Assembly (NCBI RefSeq): GCF_014205055.1
Contig: NZ_JACHMS010000001.1
Span: forward strand, 2,914,001-2,978,000
Source: Streptomyces luteogriseus
Lineage (GTDB): Bacteria; Actinomycetota; Actinomycetes; Streptomycetales; Streptomycetaceae
Reading direction: 5' to 3'
DNA length: 64,000 nucleotides
The notes below the pieces were generated by a model that saw nothing but the letters and a program-made list of their open reading frames with translations, searched no databases and had not been told where the DNA came from. A program made the translations under genes and the position numbers. Below are positions 8,772 through 16,921 of this stretch, piece after piece (positions within the stretch are counted from its first letter, which is position 1; each line of letters begins with the position of its first letter).

Positions 8772-9308
8772 ATGTCCCTGCGCACCCGTCTCTCCATAGC
8801 CACCGTCGCCGGGCTCCTCGCCGCTGCGGCCACCGTCACGCCCGCCGCCGCCGCGCACGACGACTGGGACGCGAGCGGCGGGAACGGCACCAGCCAGCAG
8901 GGCCCGAACGGCGGAAACGGCAACGGCAACGGCAACGGCAACGGCCAGAACGACCCGAACGGCTGGAGCGGCTGGACCGGCGGCAACGGCGGCAACGGCG
9001 GCAACGGCGGCAACGGCGGCAACGGCGGCAACGGCGGCAACGGCGGCAACGGCGGCAACGAACACAACACCCAGAGCCTCTACAAGGGCGTCGTCACGGC
9101 GGACACCCTGGCGCTGCGCAGCGCCCCGAACCGCGGTTCGCAGATCATCCGGTACGCCCACCGGGGCGACGTCGTCAAGATCTTCTGCAAGACGGGCGGC
9201 GAGACCGTGCAGGGCAATCCGCTCTGGTACCTGCTGACGGACGGCACCTGGGCCTGGGGCGCGGCCCGGTACATCGACAACATCGGCCCCGCGCCACGCT
9301 GGTGCTGA
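8772..9308 (+). CDS. Secreted SH3-domain protein with Gly-Gly-Asn repeats
   Basis: A 178-residue protein. A signal peptide (residues 1-28, ending PAAAAHDD) precedes an Asn/Gly-rich linker that contains about nine consecutive Gly-Gly-Asn units. A C-terminal bacterial SH3-like domain follows (about residues 105-175): TADTLALRSAPNRGS, GDVVKIFCKT, then LTDGTWAWGAARYI. These domains usually bind the cell wall. The start ATG at 8772 has a perfect GGAGG eight bases upstream. Two cysteines, in IFCK and at the C-terminus, could form a disulphide. Confidence 0.88.
   Translation: MSLRTRLSIATVAGLLAAAATVTPAAAAHDDWDASGGNGTSQQGPNGGNGNGNGNGNGQNDPNGWSGWTGGNGGNGGNGGNGGNGGNGGNGGNGGNEHNTQSLYKGVVTADTLALRSAPNRGSQIIRYAHRGDVVKIFCKTGGETVQGNPLWYLLTDGTWAWGAARYIDNIGPAPRWC
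8980..9060 (+). repeat. In-frame 9-bp tandem repeat (GGCGGCAAC)
   Basis: About nine near-perfect copies of GGCGGCAAC encode the Gly-Gly-Asn tract of the SH3 protein. A shorter GGCAAC run lies just before it, at about 8920-8945. Such tracts can change copy number by slippage without breaking the frame. Confidence 0.9.
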
Positions 9309-9360
9309 CACCCGGTCACCCAAAGGCACACAAGAGACACTGTTTGGGTAGGTTCCGGAC

Positions 9361-10725
9361 ATGAGCAAGGCCGGAATCACCGTGGCGACGGCGGACCCGC
9401 CCGCGCCCGCCGTCCGCCGCCTCCCCCGGCGCCGGGGCATCGAACTCGCCCTCATCGTGCTGGCCGTCCTGCTGTCGGTGTACGGCTACTGCGCGGTCGG
9501 ACTCGCCCGGCACGGAGCGCTTCCGCCCGGCGCCGCGGGCTACGGCGCCGGCCTCGGCGTCCTGGCGCTGCTGGCCCATCTGGCGGTACGCCTGCGGGCC
9601 CCGTACGCCGACCCCCTGCTCCTCCCGATCGGGGTGCTGCTCAACGGGCTCGGCCTGGTGCTGATCTACCGGCTCGACCTGGAGACCCCGGGCGACCGGG
9701 CGGCACCGGCCCAGCTGGTGTGGTCGACGCTGGGCGTGGCGCTGTTCATCCTGGTCGTCCTGCTGCTGCGCGACCACCGGGTGCTCCAGCGCTACACGTA
9801 CGTCTGCGTGGTCGCGGCGCTGATCCTGCTCACGTTGCCGATCCTGTTCCCGGCGGTGAACGGGGCCCGCATCTGGATCCGGATCGCCGGGTTCTCCATC
9901 CAGCCGGGCGAGTTCGCGAAGGTGCTGCTGGCGGTGTTCTTCGCCGCGTACCTGGCGGCGAACCGCAGCGCCCTCGCCTACACCGGCCGCCGCGTCTGGA
10001 AGCTCCAGCTTCCCACCGGCCGCGTGCTCGGCCCGATCCTCGCCGTCTGGCTGGTGAGCGTCGGCGTGCTGGTCCTGGAGCGCGACCTCGGCACGTCGCT
10101 GCTGTTCTTCGGCCTGTTCGTGGTCCTCCTCTACGTCGCCACCGGCCGCACCGGCTGGATCGCGGTCGGTCTGCTGCTGGCCGCGCTGGGGGCGGTCGCC
10201 GTCGGGCGGCTGGAGCCGCACGTGCACAGCCGGATCGAGACCTGGCTGCACCCGTTCGCCTCCATCGAGGCGGGTGAGGGCGCGAACCAGCTCGCCCAGT
10301 CGCTGTTCGCCTTCGCGGAGGGCGGCATGCTCGGCACGGGCCTCGGGCTCGGCCACTCCTTCCTCATCGGCTTCGCCGTGAAGTCGGACTTCATCCTGGC
10401 CACCGCGGGCGAGGAACTCGGCCTGGCCGGCATCGCCGCCGTCTTCCTCCTCTACGGCCTGCTGGTGGAGCGCGGTTTTCGCGCGGGCCTCGCACAGCGC
10501 GAGCCCTTCGGCCGACTGCTCGCGGTCGGCCTGGCCTCGCTGGTGGCGCTCCAGGTGTTCGTGATCGCGGGCGGGGTGACCGGGCTGATCCCGCTGACCG
10601 GCATGGCGATGCCGTTCCTCGCGCAGGGCGGCTCGTCGGTGGTCACCAACTGGGCGATCGTGGCGCTGCTGGTGCGGGTCAGCGACTCGGCCCGGCGGAG
10701 TTACGACGGGCAGGACGCCCGGTGA
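9361..10725 (+). CDS. FtsW/RodA/SpoVE family peptidoglycan polymerase
   Basis: A 454-residue polytopic membrane protein with about ten to twelve helices, belonging to the SEDS glycosyltransferases that polymerise lipid II. Recognisable SEDS motifs are NGARIWIRIAGFSIQPGEFAK, the acidic LERDLGTSLLFF, the late GEELGLAGIAAVF and the final GMAMPFLAQGGSS. Its stop overlaps the GTG of the following transpeptidase (GTGA), forming a SEDS/class B PBP pair. Since Streptomyces has canonical ftsW and rodA elsewhere, this is probably an accessory pair; that is inference. Confidence 0.93.
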   Translation: MSKAGITVATADPPAPAVRRLPRRRGIELALIVLAVLLSVYGYCAVGLARHGALPPGAAGYGAGLGVLALLAHLAVRLRAPYADPLLLPIGVLLNGLGLVLIYRLDLETPGDRAAPAQLVWSTLGVALFILVVLLLRDHRVLQRYTYVCVVAALILLTLPILFPAVNGARIWIRIAGFSIQPGEFAKVLLAVFFAAYLAANRSALAYTGRRVWKLQLPTGRVLGPILAVWLVSVGVLVLERDLGTSLLFFGLFVVLLYVATGRTGWIAVGLLLAALGAVAVGRLEPHVHSRIETWLHPFASIEAGEGANQLAQSLFAFAEGGMLGTGLGLGHSFLIGFAVKSDFILATAGEELGLAGIAAVFLLYGLLVERGFRAGLAQREPFGRLLAVGLASLVALQVFVIAGGVTGLIPLTGMAMPFLAQGGSSVVTNWAIVALLVRVSDSARRSYDGQDAR

Positions 10726-12197
10726 CCCGGCACATCCGGCACGCCGGGTACTTCTGCGCCCTGCTGCTGGTGGCCCTGCTGGTGAACGCCGCCCGCGTCC
10801 AGGTCGTCCAGGCCCCGTCGTACGACCGCAACCCCGGCAACCGGCGCCCCGACATCACCCGCTACGAGCAGCCCCGCGGGGACATCCTGGTCGGCGGGCG
10901 GCCCGTCACGGGCTCCCGGGACACCCGCGAGCACCTCCGCTACGAACGGACGTACACCGACGGCCCGATGTACGCCCCGGTCACCGGATTCGCCTCCCAG
11001 CTGTACGGGACGACGCTCCTGGAGAGCGCTGAGGACGGCGTGCTGTCCGGCGCGGATCCGATGCTCGCGCCGTTCCCGCTGTGGAACGACTTCACGCGGG
11101 CACGCAACGCCGGCGGAGACGTCGTCACGACGCTCCACCCCGCCGCCCAGGAGGCCGCGTACGAGGGGCTCGCGGGCCACAAGGGCGCGGTGGCGGCGCT
11201 GGAGCCGTCGACCGGCCGGATCCTGGCCCTGGTGTCCGCCCCCTCCTACGACCCCCAGCCGCTGTCCGGCAACGGCTCGGCGGCGGCCCGGGCCTGGTCG
11301 CGGCTCACCGCGGACAAGGACCGCCCGATGCTCAACCGGGCGGTGCGGCAGACCTATCCACCGGGCTCGACCTTCAAGGTCGTCACCGCGGCCGCCGCGC
11401 TGGACGCCGGTGTGGTCACCGACCTCGAAGCGCCGACCGACACCCCCGACCCCTACCGGCTGCCCGGGACGCGCACACGCCTGACGAACGCGTCGAAGGG
11501 CTGCGCGAACGCCTCCGTCCGCGAGGCCTTCACCCTCTCCTGCAACACGGTGTTCGCCAAGCTCGGTGCGGAGGCGGGCGTGACGGACATGACGGCCACC
11601 GCGCACGCCTTCGGCTTCAACAACGGGGCGCTGAGGATCCCCTTTCCGGTGGCCCGGTCCACCTTCGACACCACCCTCGACCAGGCGCAGCTGGCGCTGT
11701 CGTCGATCGGCCAGTACAACACCCGCGCCACACCGCTGCAGATGGCGATGGTCGCGGCGGCGGTGGCCAACGGCGGTCAGGTGCGGGACCCCTACCTGGT
11801 GGAGCGCACGACCCGGCCGGGCGGCAGCACCCTGGCGACGGCCGGCTCGCGGGCGACCCGGCAGGCGATGTACCCGTCCACGGCCGCCCGGCTGCGGGCG
11901 ATGATGCGGGACGTGGTCGAGAACGGCACCGGCCGCAACGCCGCCATCCGCGGGGCCAAGGTCGGCGGCAAGACCGGCACCGCCCAGCACGGCCTCGGCA
12001 ACTCCGGTACGCCGTACGCCTGGTTCGTCTCCTGGGCGCAGGGCGACCGCGATCTGGCGCCGCGGGTGGCGGTCGCGGTCGTCGTGGAGGACGCGGAAAC
12101 GGACCGCGGGGACATCAGCGGGGGCGGTGACGCGGCGCCGATCGCCCGAGCGGTGATGGAGGCGGTGCTGAAGTCCCCTGATCAGCCGTTCGGTTGA
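10722..12197 (+). CDS. Penicillin-binding protein (class B transpeptidase)
   Basis: A 491-residue bPBP. A single N-terminal TM segment (about residues 9-28) is followed by a short pedestal and the transpeptidase domain. The SxxK motif STFK has its serine near residue 216, SCN lies near 273 and KTG in GGKTGTAQ near 416, so the catalytic set is intact. It is shorter than division-type PBPs and resembles the PbpA class. The GTG start at 10722 overlaps the end of the SEDS gene, implying coupled synthesis of polymerase and crosslinker. Confidence 0.93.
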   Translation: MTRHIRHAGYFCALLLVALLVNAARVQVVQAPSYDRNPGNRRPDITRYEQPRGDILVGGRPVTGSRDTREHLRYERTYTDGPMYAPVTGFASQLYGTTLLESAEDGVLSGADPMLAPFPLWNDFTRARNAGGDVVTTLHPAAQEAAYEGLAGHKGAVAALEPSTGRILALVSAPSYDPQPLSGNGSAAARAWSRLTADKDRPMLNRAVRQTYPPGSTFKVVTAAAALDAGVVTDLEAPTDTPDPYRLPGTRTRLTNASKGCANASVREAFTLSCNTVFAKLGAEAGVTDMTATAHAFGFNNGALRIPFPVARSTFDTTLDQAQLALSSIGQYNTRATPLQMAMVAAAVANGGQVRDPYLVERTTRPGGSTLATAGSRATRQAMYPSTAARLRAMMRDVVENGTGRNAAIRGAKVGGKTGTAQHGLGNSGTPYAWFVSWAQGDRDLAPRVAVAVVVEDAETDRGDISGGGDAAPIARAVMEAVLKSPDQPFG

Positions 12198-12210
12198 CGC
12201 GGCTCGGGCG

Positions 12211-12241
12211 CGGCAGCCCGGTTGCCGGGACGGGGCTGCCG
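12211..12241 (+). terminator. Hairpin after the SEDS/PBP operon
   Basis: CGGCAGCCC (12211-12219) pairs with GGGCTGCCG (12233-12241) across a 13-base loop, 14 bp past the PBP stop. No T-run follows, as is common in Streptomyces. Confidence 0.5.
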
Positions 12242-12353
12242 GGACCGAGGGCGCCCGGCCTGCCGTTCGATTCACGACTGAGCCCGCCCCAGGGGGCGAC
12301 ACCCCTGCTCGGCGACGTGCCGGAGGGCCCGGGCTGCGCACTCCGACAGGCGC

Positions 12354-13466
12354 TCAGCCGCCGGCCGCCCGCCCCGCGTCGATCGCCCCCCGCACCTCCG
12401 CCGTCCTCGCCTCCTCCTCCGCCGCGAAACGCTCGGCGTCGAGCTTCTCGGCGATCTCCTCGTCCTCGGACATCAGCAGGTCGAGGCTGGCGTCACCCAT
12501 CTCCAGGACGCCCATGTCGACATAGGCCTGCTGGAGGCGTTTGCCCCACAGGCCGATGTCCTTGACGCAGGGGACGATGCGGCTGAACAGCAGCTTGCGG
12601 AACAGGGTGAGGAACTCGGACTGCTCGCTGTACTCCTCCGCCTCGGCCTTCGGGATGCCGAAGTTCTCCAGCACCTCCACGCCCCGCAGCCGGTCGCGCA
12701 TGAGGTAGCAGCCCTCGATGACGAACTCCTCGCGCTCCCTCAACTCGGCGTCGGTGAGCTGCCGGTAGTAGTCGCGCAGGGCCATCCGCCCGAAGGCCAC
12801 GTGCCGTGCCTCGTCCTGCATGACGTACGCGAGGATCTGCTTGGGCAGGGGCTTGTCCGTCGTGTCCCTGATCATGCCGAAGGCGGCCAGCGCGAGGCCC
12901 TCGATCAGCACCTGCATGCCCAGGTACGGCATGTCCCAGCGGGCGTCGCGCAGCGTGTCGTCCAGCAGGGACTGGAGGTTGTCGTTGATCGGGTACAGCA
13001 TCCCGATCTTCTCGTGCAGGAAGCGGCCGTAGATCTCGGCGTGCCGGGCCTCGTCCATGGTCTGGGTCGCCGAGTAGAACTTCGCGTCCAGATCGGGGAC
13101 CGACTCGACGATCCGCGCGGCACAGATCATCGCGCCCTGCTCACCGTGCAGGAACTGGCTGAACTGCCAGGAGGCGTAGTGCCTGCGCAGCTCGCCCCGG
13201 TCCTTCTCCGTCAGCTTCGCCCAGTGCCTGGTCCCGTAGAGGGACATCGCCTCGTCCGGGGTGCCGAGCGGATCGTACGGATCCACCTCCAGCTCCCAGT
13301 CGATCCGCTTCTGACCGTCCCACTGCTTGTCCTTGCCCTTCTGGTAGAGGGCCAGGAGACGGTCGCGGCCGTCGTCGTACTCCCAGGTGAAACGGGCCGC
13401 GCCGCTCGCCGGCACCTGTCGTACGGGCTCTGGCGGTTCCATCGCGTACAGGTCGAAGGTCGGCAT
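12354..13466 (-). CDS. Ferritin-like diiron domain protein
   Basis: A 370-residue protein starting at the ATG at 13466 (MPTFDLYAMEPP); an upstream GTG at 13493 is also in frame. Two carboxylate-bridged iron motifs are visible: HGEQGAMICAARIVE with QTMDEARHAEIY, and a later MQDEARHVAFG. The EARH pairs are the mark of the ferritin/ribonucleotide-reductase/oxygenase superfamily. The tail is rich in Glu and Ala. The substrate is unknown. It is divergent from a second, AurF-type diiron gene 122 bp away. A -35-like TTGACC (minus strand, 13496-13501) suggests a short or absent leader, though the -10 is weak. Confidence 0.82.
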   Translation of the reverse strand: MPTFDLYAMEPPEPVRQVPASGAARFTWEYDDGRDRLLALYQKGKDKQWDGQKRIDWELEVDPYDPLGTPDEAMSLYGTRHWAKLTEKDRGELRRHYASWQFSQFLHGEQGAMICAARIVESVPDLDAKFYSATQTMDEARHAEIYGRFLHEKIGMLYPINDNLQSLLDDTLRDARWDMPYLGMQVLIEGLALAAFGMIRDTTDKPLPKQILAYVMQDEARHVAFGRMALRDYYRQLTDAELREREEFVIEGCYLMRDRLRGVEVLENFGIPKAEAEEYSEQSEFLTLFRKLLFSRIVPCVKDIGLWGKRLQQAYVDMGVLEMGDASLDLLMSEDEEIAEKLDAERFAAEEEARTAEVRGAIDAGRAAGG

Positions 13467-13519
13467 GCCCGCAGGCTCACACGAGGTAGACACCGGGTCA
13501 ACAAGTAGTGCGCGGGGGA

Positions 13520-13550
13520 TTGACGAGCTTGCTGACAGGCAGTCTCATAA
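13520..13550 (+). promoter_or_regulatory. Candidate promoter for the AurF-type gene
   Basis: TTGACG at 13520-13525 could be a -35, with a CATAAG-like -10 around 13546 at a long spacing of about 20. The divergent gene has TTGACC on the opposite strand at 13496-13501, so the two -35-like words form a GTCAA/TTGAC inverted pair 18 bases apart. Confidence 0.35.
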
Positions 13551-13587
13551 GAGGGACAGTGACGTGTGCACAACGAGGTGGGCAGCC

Positions 13588-14526
13588 ATGACGACCCTGA
13601 CGGAAGCCGACGCGCTCGACGGACTGCGCGATGCCCTCGGCCTGCTCAAGGACCGGGAGCAGGTGGCCCAGCGGCTGCTCGACTCCTCCGCCAAGCACTC
13701 CTTCGATCCGGACAAGGAACTGGACTGGGACGCGCCCTTCGAGGAGGGCAAGTGGTTCTGGCCCCCGGAGCTGGTCTCGCTCTACGACACCCCGCTCTGG
13801 AAGCGCATGGGCGAGGAGCAGCGCATCCTCCTCTCCCAGCACGAGGCCGCGGCCCTGGCCTCCCTGGGCATCTGGTTCGAGATCATCCTGATGCAGCTGC
13901 TGGTCCGGCACATCTACGACAAGGCGGCGACGAGCGCCCATGTGCGCTACGCACTCACGGAGATCGAGGACGAGTGCCGCCACTCCAAGATGTTCGCCCG
14001 CCTGATCTCCCACGGCGACACACCCTGGTACCCGGTCAGCCGGGCCCACCAGCACTTGGGCCGCCTGTTCAAGACCATCTCCACCACCCCCGGCTCCTTC
14101 ACCGCCACCCTCCTCGGCGAGGAGGTCCTCGACTGGATGCAGCGCCTGACGTTCCCCGACGAGCGGGTGCAGACCCTGGTCCGCGGTGTCACCCGCATCC
14201 ATGTCGTGGAGGAGGCCCGCCACGTCCGCTACGCCCGTGAGGAACTCCGCCGCCAGATGGTGACGGCCCCCAAGTGGTCCCAGGAGTTCACCCGCGTCAC
14301 CTCCGGCGAGTTCGCCCGCGTCTTCTCGGTGGCCTTCGTGAACCCGGACGTCTACACCAACGTGGGCCTGGACAAGCGGGAGGCCCTCGCCCAGGTCCGC
14401 GCGAGCGGCCACCGCCGGGAGGTCATGCAGAACGGCTCCAAGCGGCTGACCGACTTCCTCGACGACATCGGCGTGCTCCGAGGCGTCGGCCGCCGCCTGT
14501 GGAAGTCGTCCGGGCTGCTGGCGTAG
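13588..14526 (+). CDS. AurF-like diiron oxygenase
   Basis: A 312-residue protein of the para-aminobenzoate N-oxygenase AurF family. Iron ligands are apparent in LLSQHEAAALASLG, EIEDECRHSKMFARL and VVEEARHVRYAREEL, in the order E...ExxH...E...ExxH expected for the family. AurF-type enzymes oxidise amines or hydroxylate C-H bonds; the substrate here cannot be deduced because no biosynthetic cluster surrounds it. The ATG at 13588 has GAGGTG seven bases upstream. The divergent neighbour is another diiron protein. Confidence 0.85.
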   Translation: MTTLTEADALDGLRDALGLLKDREQVAQRLLDSSAKHSFDPDKELDWDAPFEEGKWFWPPELVSLYDTPLWKRMGEEQRILLSQHEAAALASLGIWFEIILMQLLVRHIYDKAATSAHVRYALTEIEDECRHSKMFARLISHGDTPWYPVSRAHQHLGRLFKTISTTPGSFTATLLGEEVLDWMQRLTFPDERVQTLVRGVTRIHVVEEARHVRYAREELRRQMVTAPKWSQEFTRVTSGEFARVFSVAFVNPDVYTNVGLDKREALAQVRASGHRREVMQNGSKRLTDFLDDIGVLRGVGRRLWKSSGLLA

Positions 14527-14615
14527 AGGCCCCGACTCCGTCATGTCCATGCGGGGTGACTACTGTCCTTCAGGACGCAGTCACCCTCCGTGGCCCTGAA
14601 GGAGATCAGCACCGT

Positions 14616-15611
14616 ATGTCCCCCCACACCACCCGTCTCAAGACCGCCGCCATCGGTGCCACGACCGCCCTCGCGCTGACCGCGTGCGGCGGTGGCACCG
14701 GCTCGGACGGCGACAAGGCCGCTGACGCCAAACCGCAGGGCGTGGTCAGCCAGGCGGAGGCCAAGAAGATCGCCGACCACTACGAGCAGGTCAACAACAA
14801 GGCCAACGCGGCCCAGGACGAGAAGCTTCTGGCGACGGTCGAAGCGGGCCAGGTCTACGCGATGGACAAGGCCACCTACACCCTCGTCAAGACCTGGCCG
14901 GCCAAGGAGCAGAAGGCCTACGCCAAGCCCTTCTCCTACCGGGACCGCCAGTACGTCATCCCCGAGAAGGGCACGGCCACCTGGTTCGCCGTCCGGGCGA
15001 CGTCCAGCGAGGACAGCAAGAACAGCGTGCTGCTGGTCTTCGACAAGGTGGGCGGCACCCACAAGATGGTGCTCTCCCTCTGGGCCGACGGCGGCGCCCC
15101 TCTCCCCGAGCCTGCCCTCGACAAGCACGGCCTGGCCGAGGTCGCGAACCCCTCCGCCAAGGTCGGAAAGTTCGCCCCCGCCGACATCGGCGCCGCCTAC
15201 GAGGACCTCCTCCAGACGGGCGGCAAGAAGAAGGGCACCGCCCTGACCTCCACGAAGCCGGTCGAGAACGCGAAGAAGACCTACCAGCGCAGCAGCAAGG
15301 AGGGCGTCGCCGACGGCATGGCCACGAAGATGTTCTTCGCCAAGTCCCCGGCCGACCCGAGCGTCTACGCCCTGCGGACGGCCGACGGCGGCGTCCTCGC
15401 CCTCTTCCCGGCCGCCCACAAGCAGGAATCCCTGCTCAAGGAGCCCTACCGCTCCAGCGCGTCCCTCGTGCCCAGCAAGGAGCAGTCCGCGTTCGGCGCC
15501 ACCAGGGGCCCGCTGATCACGGACACGTTCGAGGGCCAGGGCATCGCCGAACTGACCCCGAAGGCGGCCCGGATCACCGCGGTCGACTTCCAGCACGTGG
15601 ACGCGCGTTAG
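14616..15611 (+). CDS. Putative lipoprotein
   Basis: A 331-residue exported lipoprotein beginning MSPHTTRLKTAAIG, with the lipobox LALTACGGG and Cys at about residue 25. The ATG at 14616 has AAGGAG upstream. The mature domain is rich in Lys, Ala and Thr, with no motif I can tie to catalysis. It resembles a family found widely in Streptomyces as extracellular lipoproteins (I recall DUF8094, unchecked). It is transcribed alone, after the AurF-like gene and 89 bp from its stop. Function is unknown. Confidence 0.85.
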   Translation: MSPHTTRLKTAAIGATTALALTACGGGTGSDGDKAADAKPQGVVSQAEAKKIADHYEQVNNKANAAQDEKLLATVEAGQVYAMDKATYTLVKTWPAKEQKAYAKPFSYRDRQYVIPEKGTATWFAVRATSSEDSKNSVLLVFDKVGGTHKMVLSLWADGGAPLPEPALDKHGLAEVANPSAKVGKFAPADIGAAYEDLLQTGGKKKGTALTSTKPVENAKKTYQRSSKEGVADGMATKMFFAKSPADPSVYALRTADGGVLALFPAAHKQESLLKEPYRSSASLVPSKEQSAFGATRGPLITDTFEGQGIAELTPKAARITAVDFQHVDAR

Positions 15612-15624
15612 GCACTCCCGCACC

Positions 15625-15790
15625 CGCGTACGGCGAGAAGGGGCCGTGTCGGGGGGTGTCCGCCCGTAGCGGTTGGCGCGTCAACGGGGAGCGAGTCGGT
15701 ACGCAACCCCATCGCGCCGTTCCGAGGACGGACACCCCCGGCACGGCCCCGACCCACACCCCACGCGAAGGCGAAGCGAACGCGCACCCC
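15625..15790 (+). repeat. Dispersed inverted-repeat element, copy A
   Basis: Starts GCGTACGGCGAGAAGGGGCC. The left arm at 15642-15665 (GGCCGTGTCGGGGGGTGTCC, then GCCC) is complementary, with few mismatches, to the right arm at 15726-15748. Between them lie AGCGGTTGGCGCGTCAACG and CATCGCGCCGTTCCGAGG. A second copy in the same orientation is at 42590-42760. The element sits between a lipoprotein gene and the TetR gene. Confidence 0.88.
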
Positions 15791-15851
15791 CACCGCCCCC
15801 GCCCCCGCCATCGCTACGCAGCCCCCCGGCCCCCCGATTACCCTGCGAGAC

Positions 15852-16505
15852 ATGACACCAGCCGCCCCCACCCCCGCCTACCGGCGACTCAGCGTCGAGG
15901 AACGCCGCAGTCAGCTGCTCACCTCCGCGCTGGACCTCTTCGCCCACAGCGCCCCGGAGGAGGTGTCCCTGGACGACGTGGCGGAGGCGGCCGGGGTCTC
16001 GCGCCCCCTGGTGTACCGGTACTTCCCGGGCGGCAAGCAGCAGCTCTACGAGGCCGCCCTGCGCTCCGCGGCCGACGAGCTCCAGCACTGCTTCGACGAA
16101 CCCCGCGAGGGCCCCCTGCTCCCCCGCCTGTCCCGCGCCCTCGACCGCTACCTCACCTTCGTCGACGAGCACGACACCGGCTTCAGCGCCCTCCTCCAGG
16201 GCGGCAGCGTCGTGGAGACGTCACGCACCACCGCCATCGTCGACGGCGTCCGCCGCGTCGCCGCCGAGCACATCCTCAGCCACCTGGGCGTCACCGGCCC
16301 CGGCCCGCGTCTGCGCATGACCATCCGCATGTGGATCACCTCCGTGGAGGCGTCGTCGCTCATCTGGCTCGACGAGGACAAGCAGCCGCCCGCCGAGGAG
16401 CTCCGCGACTGGCTCGTCGAGCAGTTCGTGGCGATGCTGACGGTGACCGCCCGCCGCGACCCGCAGACCGACGCCCTGGTCCGGGCGCTCGCCGAGGATG
16501 TCTGA
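15852..16505 (+). CDS. TetR family transcriptional regulator
   Basis: A 217-residue regulator. The N-terminal HTH is clear: RRSQLLTSALDLFAHSAPEE, then VSLDDVAEAAGVSRPLVYRY and FPGGKQQLYEAAL (about residues 17-65). The C-terminal ligand domain has no specific signature. The start is the ATG at 15852. The next gene's ATG lies within its last codons (8-base overlap), so the small downstream protein is co-translated. The target is unknown; autoregulation is typical of the family. Confidence 0.92.
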   Translation: MTPAAPTPAYRRLSVEERRSQLLTSALDLFAHSAPEEVSLDDVAEAAGVSRPLVYRYFPGGKQQLYEAALRSAADELQHCFDEPREGPLLPRLSRALDRYLTFVDEHDTGFSALLQGGSVVETSRTTAIVDGVRRVAAEHILSHLGVTGPGPRLRMTIRMWITSVEASSLIWLDEDKQPPAEELRDWLVEQFVAMLTVTARRDPQTDALVRALAEDV

Positions 16506-16815
16506 CACTGATCCCGTGAAGAGCGAAGACACCCCCTTCGAGGGCGGCCCCATGGACGGCAGGGTCCTGCCGGTCCTCCTCGGCATCACCGGCCACCCGC
16601 CCAAGACGTACCGCATTCCCGTCCCGGACCCCGACGGCGGACCGGACACCGTGCTCGTCTACCGCCGCGTCCCCCGGGGCCCGGGCAGGGTCGGCCTGTC
16701 CAACCGGTGGAAGTACGCGTACGCCCCGGAGGGGGTCCCGCCACGCCGGCTCAACTGGCCGTGGTCGAAGCCAGACGCCACGCCGCACGGCAAGCCGGAC
16801 GACGCCGACGGGTGA
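16498..16815 (+). CDS. Hypothetical protein coupled to TetR gene
   Basis: A 105-residue protein (MSDTDPVKSEDTPFEGGPMD). It is proline-rich, with no TM segment or signal peptide. The motif FEGGPMDGRVLPVLLG and the later TVLVYRRV...KYAYAPEG look like a small conserved beta-rich Streptomyces family of unknown function. The 8-base overlap with the TetR gene supports it being real and co-expressed. Confidence 0.7.
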   Translation: MSDTDPVKSEDTPFEGGPMDGRVLPVLLGITGHPPKTYRIPVPDPDGGPDTVLVYRRVPRGPGRVGLSNRWKYAYAPEGVPPRRLNWPWSKPDATPHGKPDDADG

Positions 16816-16921
16816 CCCCGTTGCGCCGAACCGCGCACACCCACCGCGCGCTCCGCCCGCACACGCCTGATCCTCACGTTGTCCGGCGGCACCACGCCGC
16901 CCCCGCAACGGAGGTGATGGC

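Noticed and set aside
8920..9060. GGC-rich tract as a CRISPR or origin iteron
   Set aside because: It is in frame within a secreted protein and consists of coding triplets.
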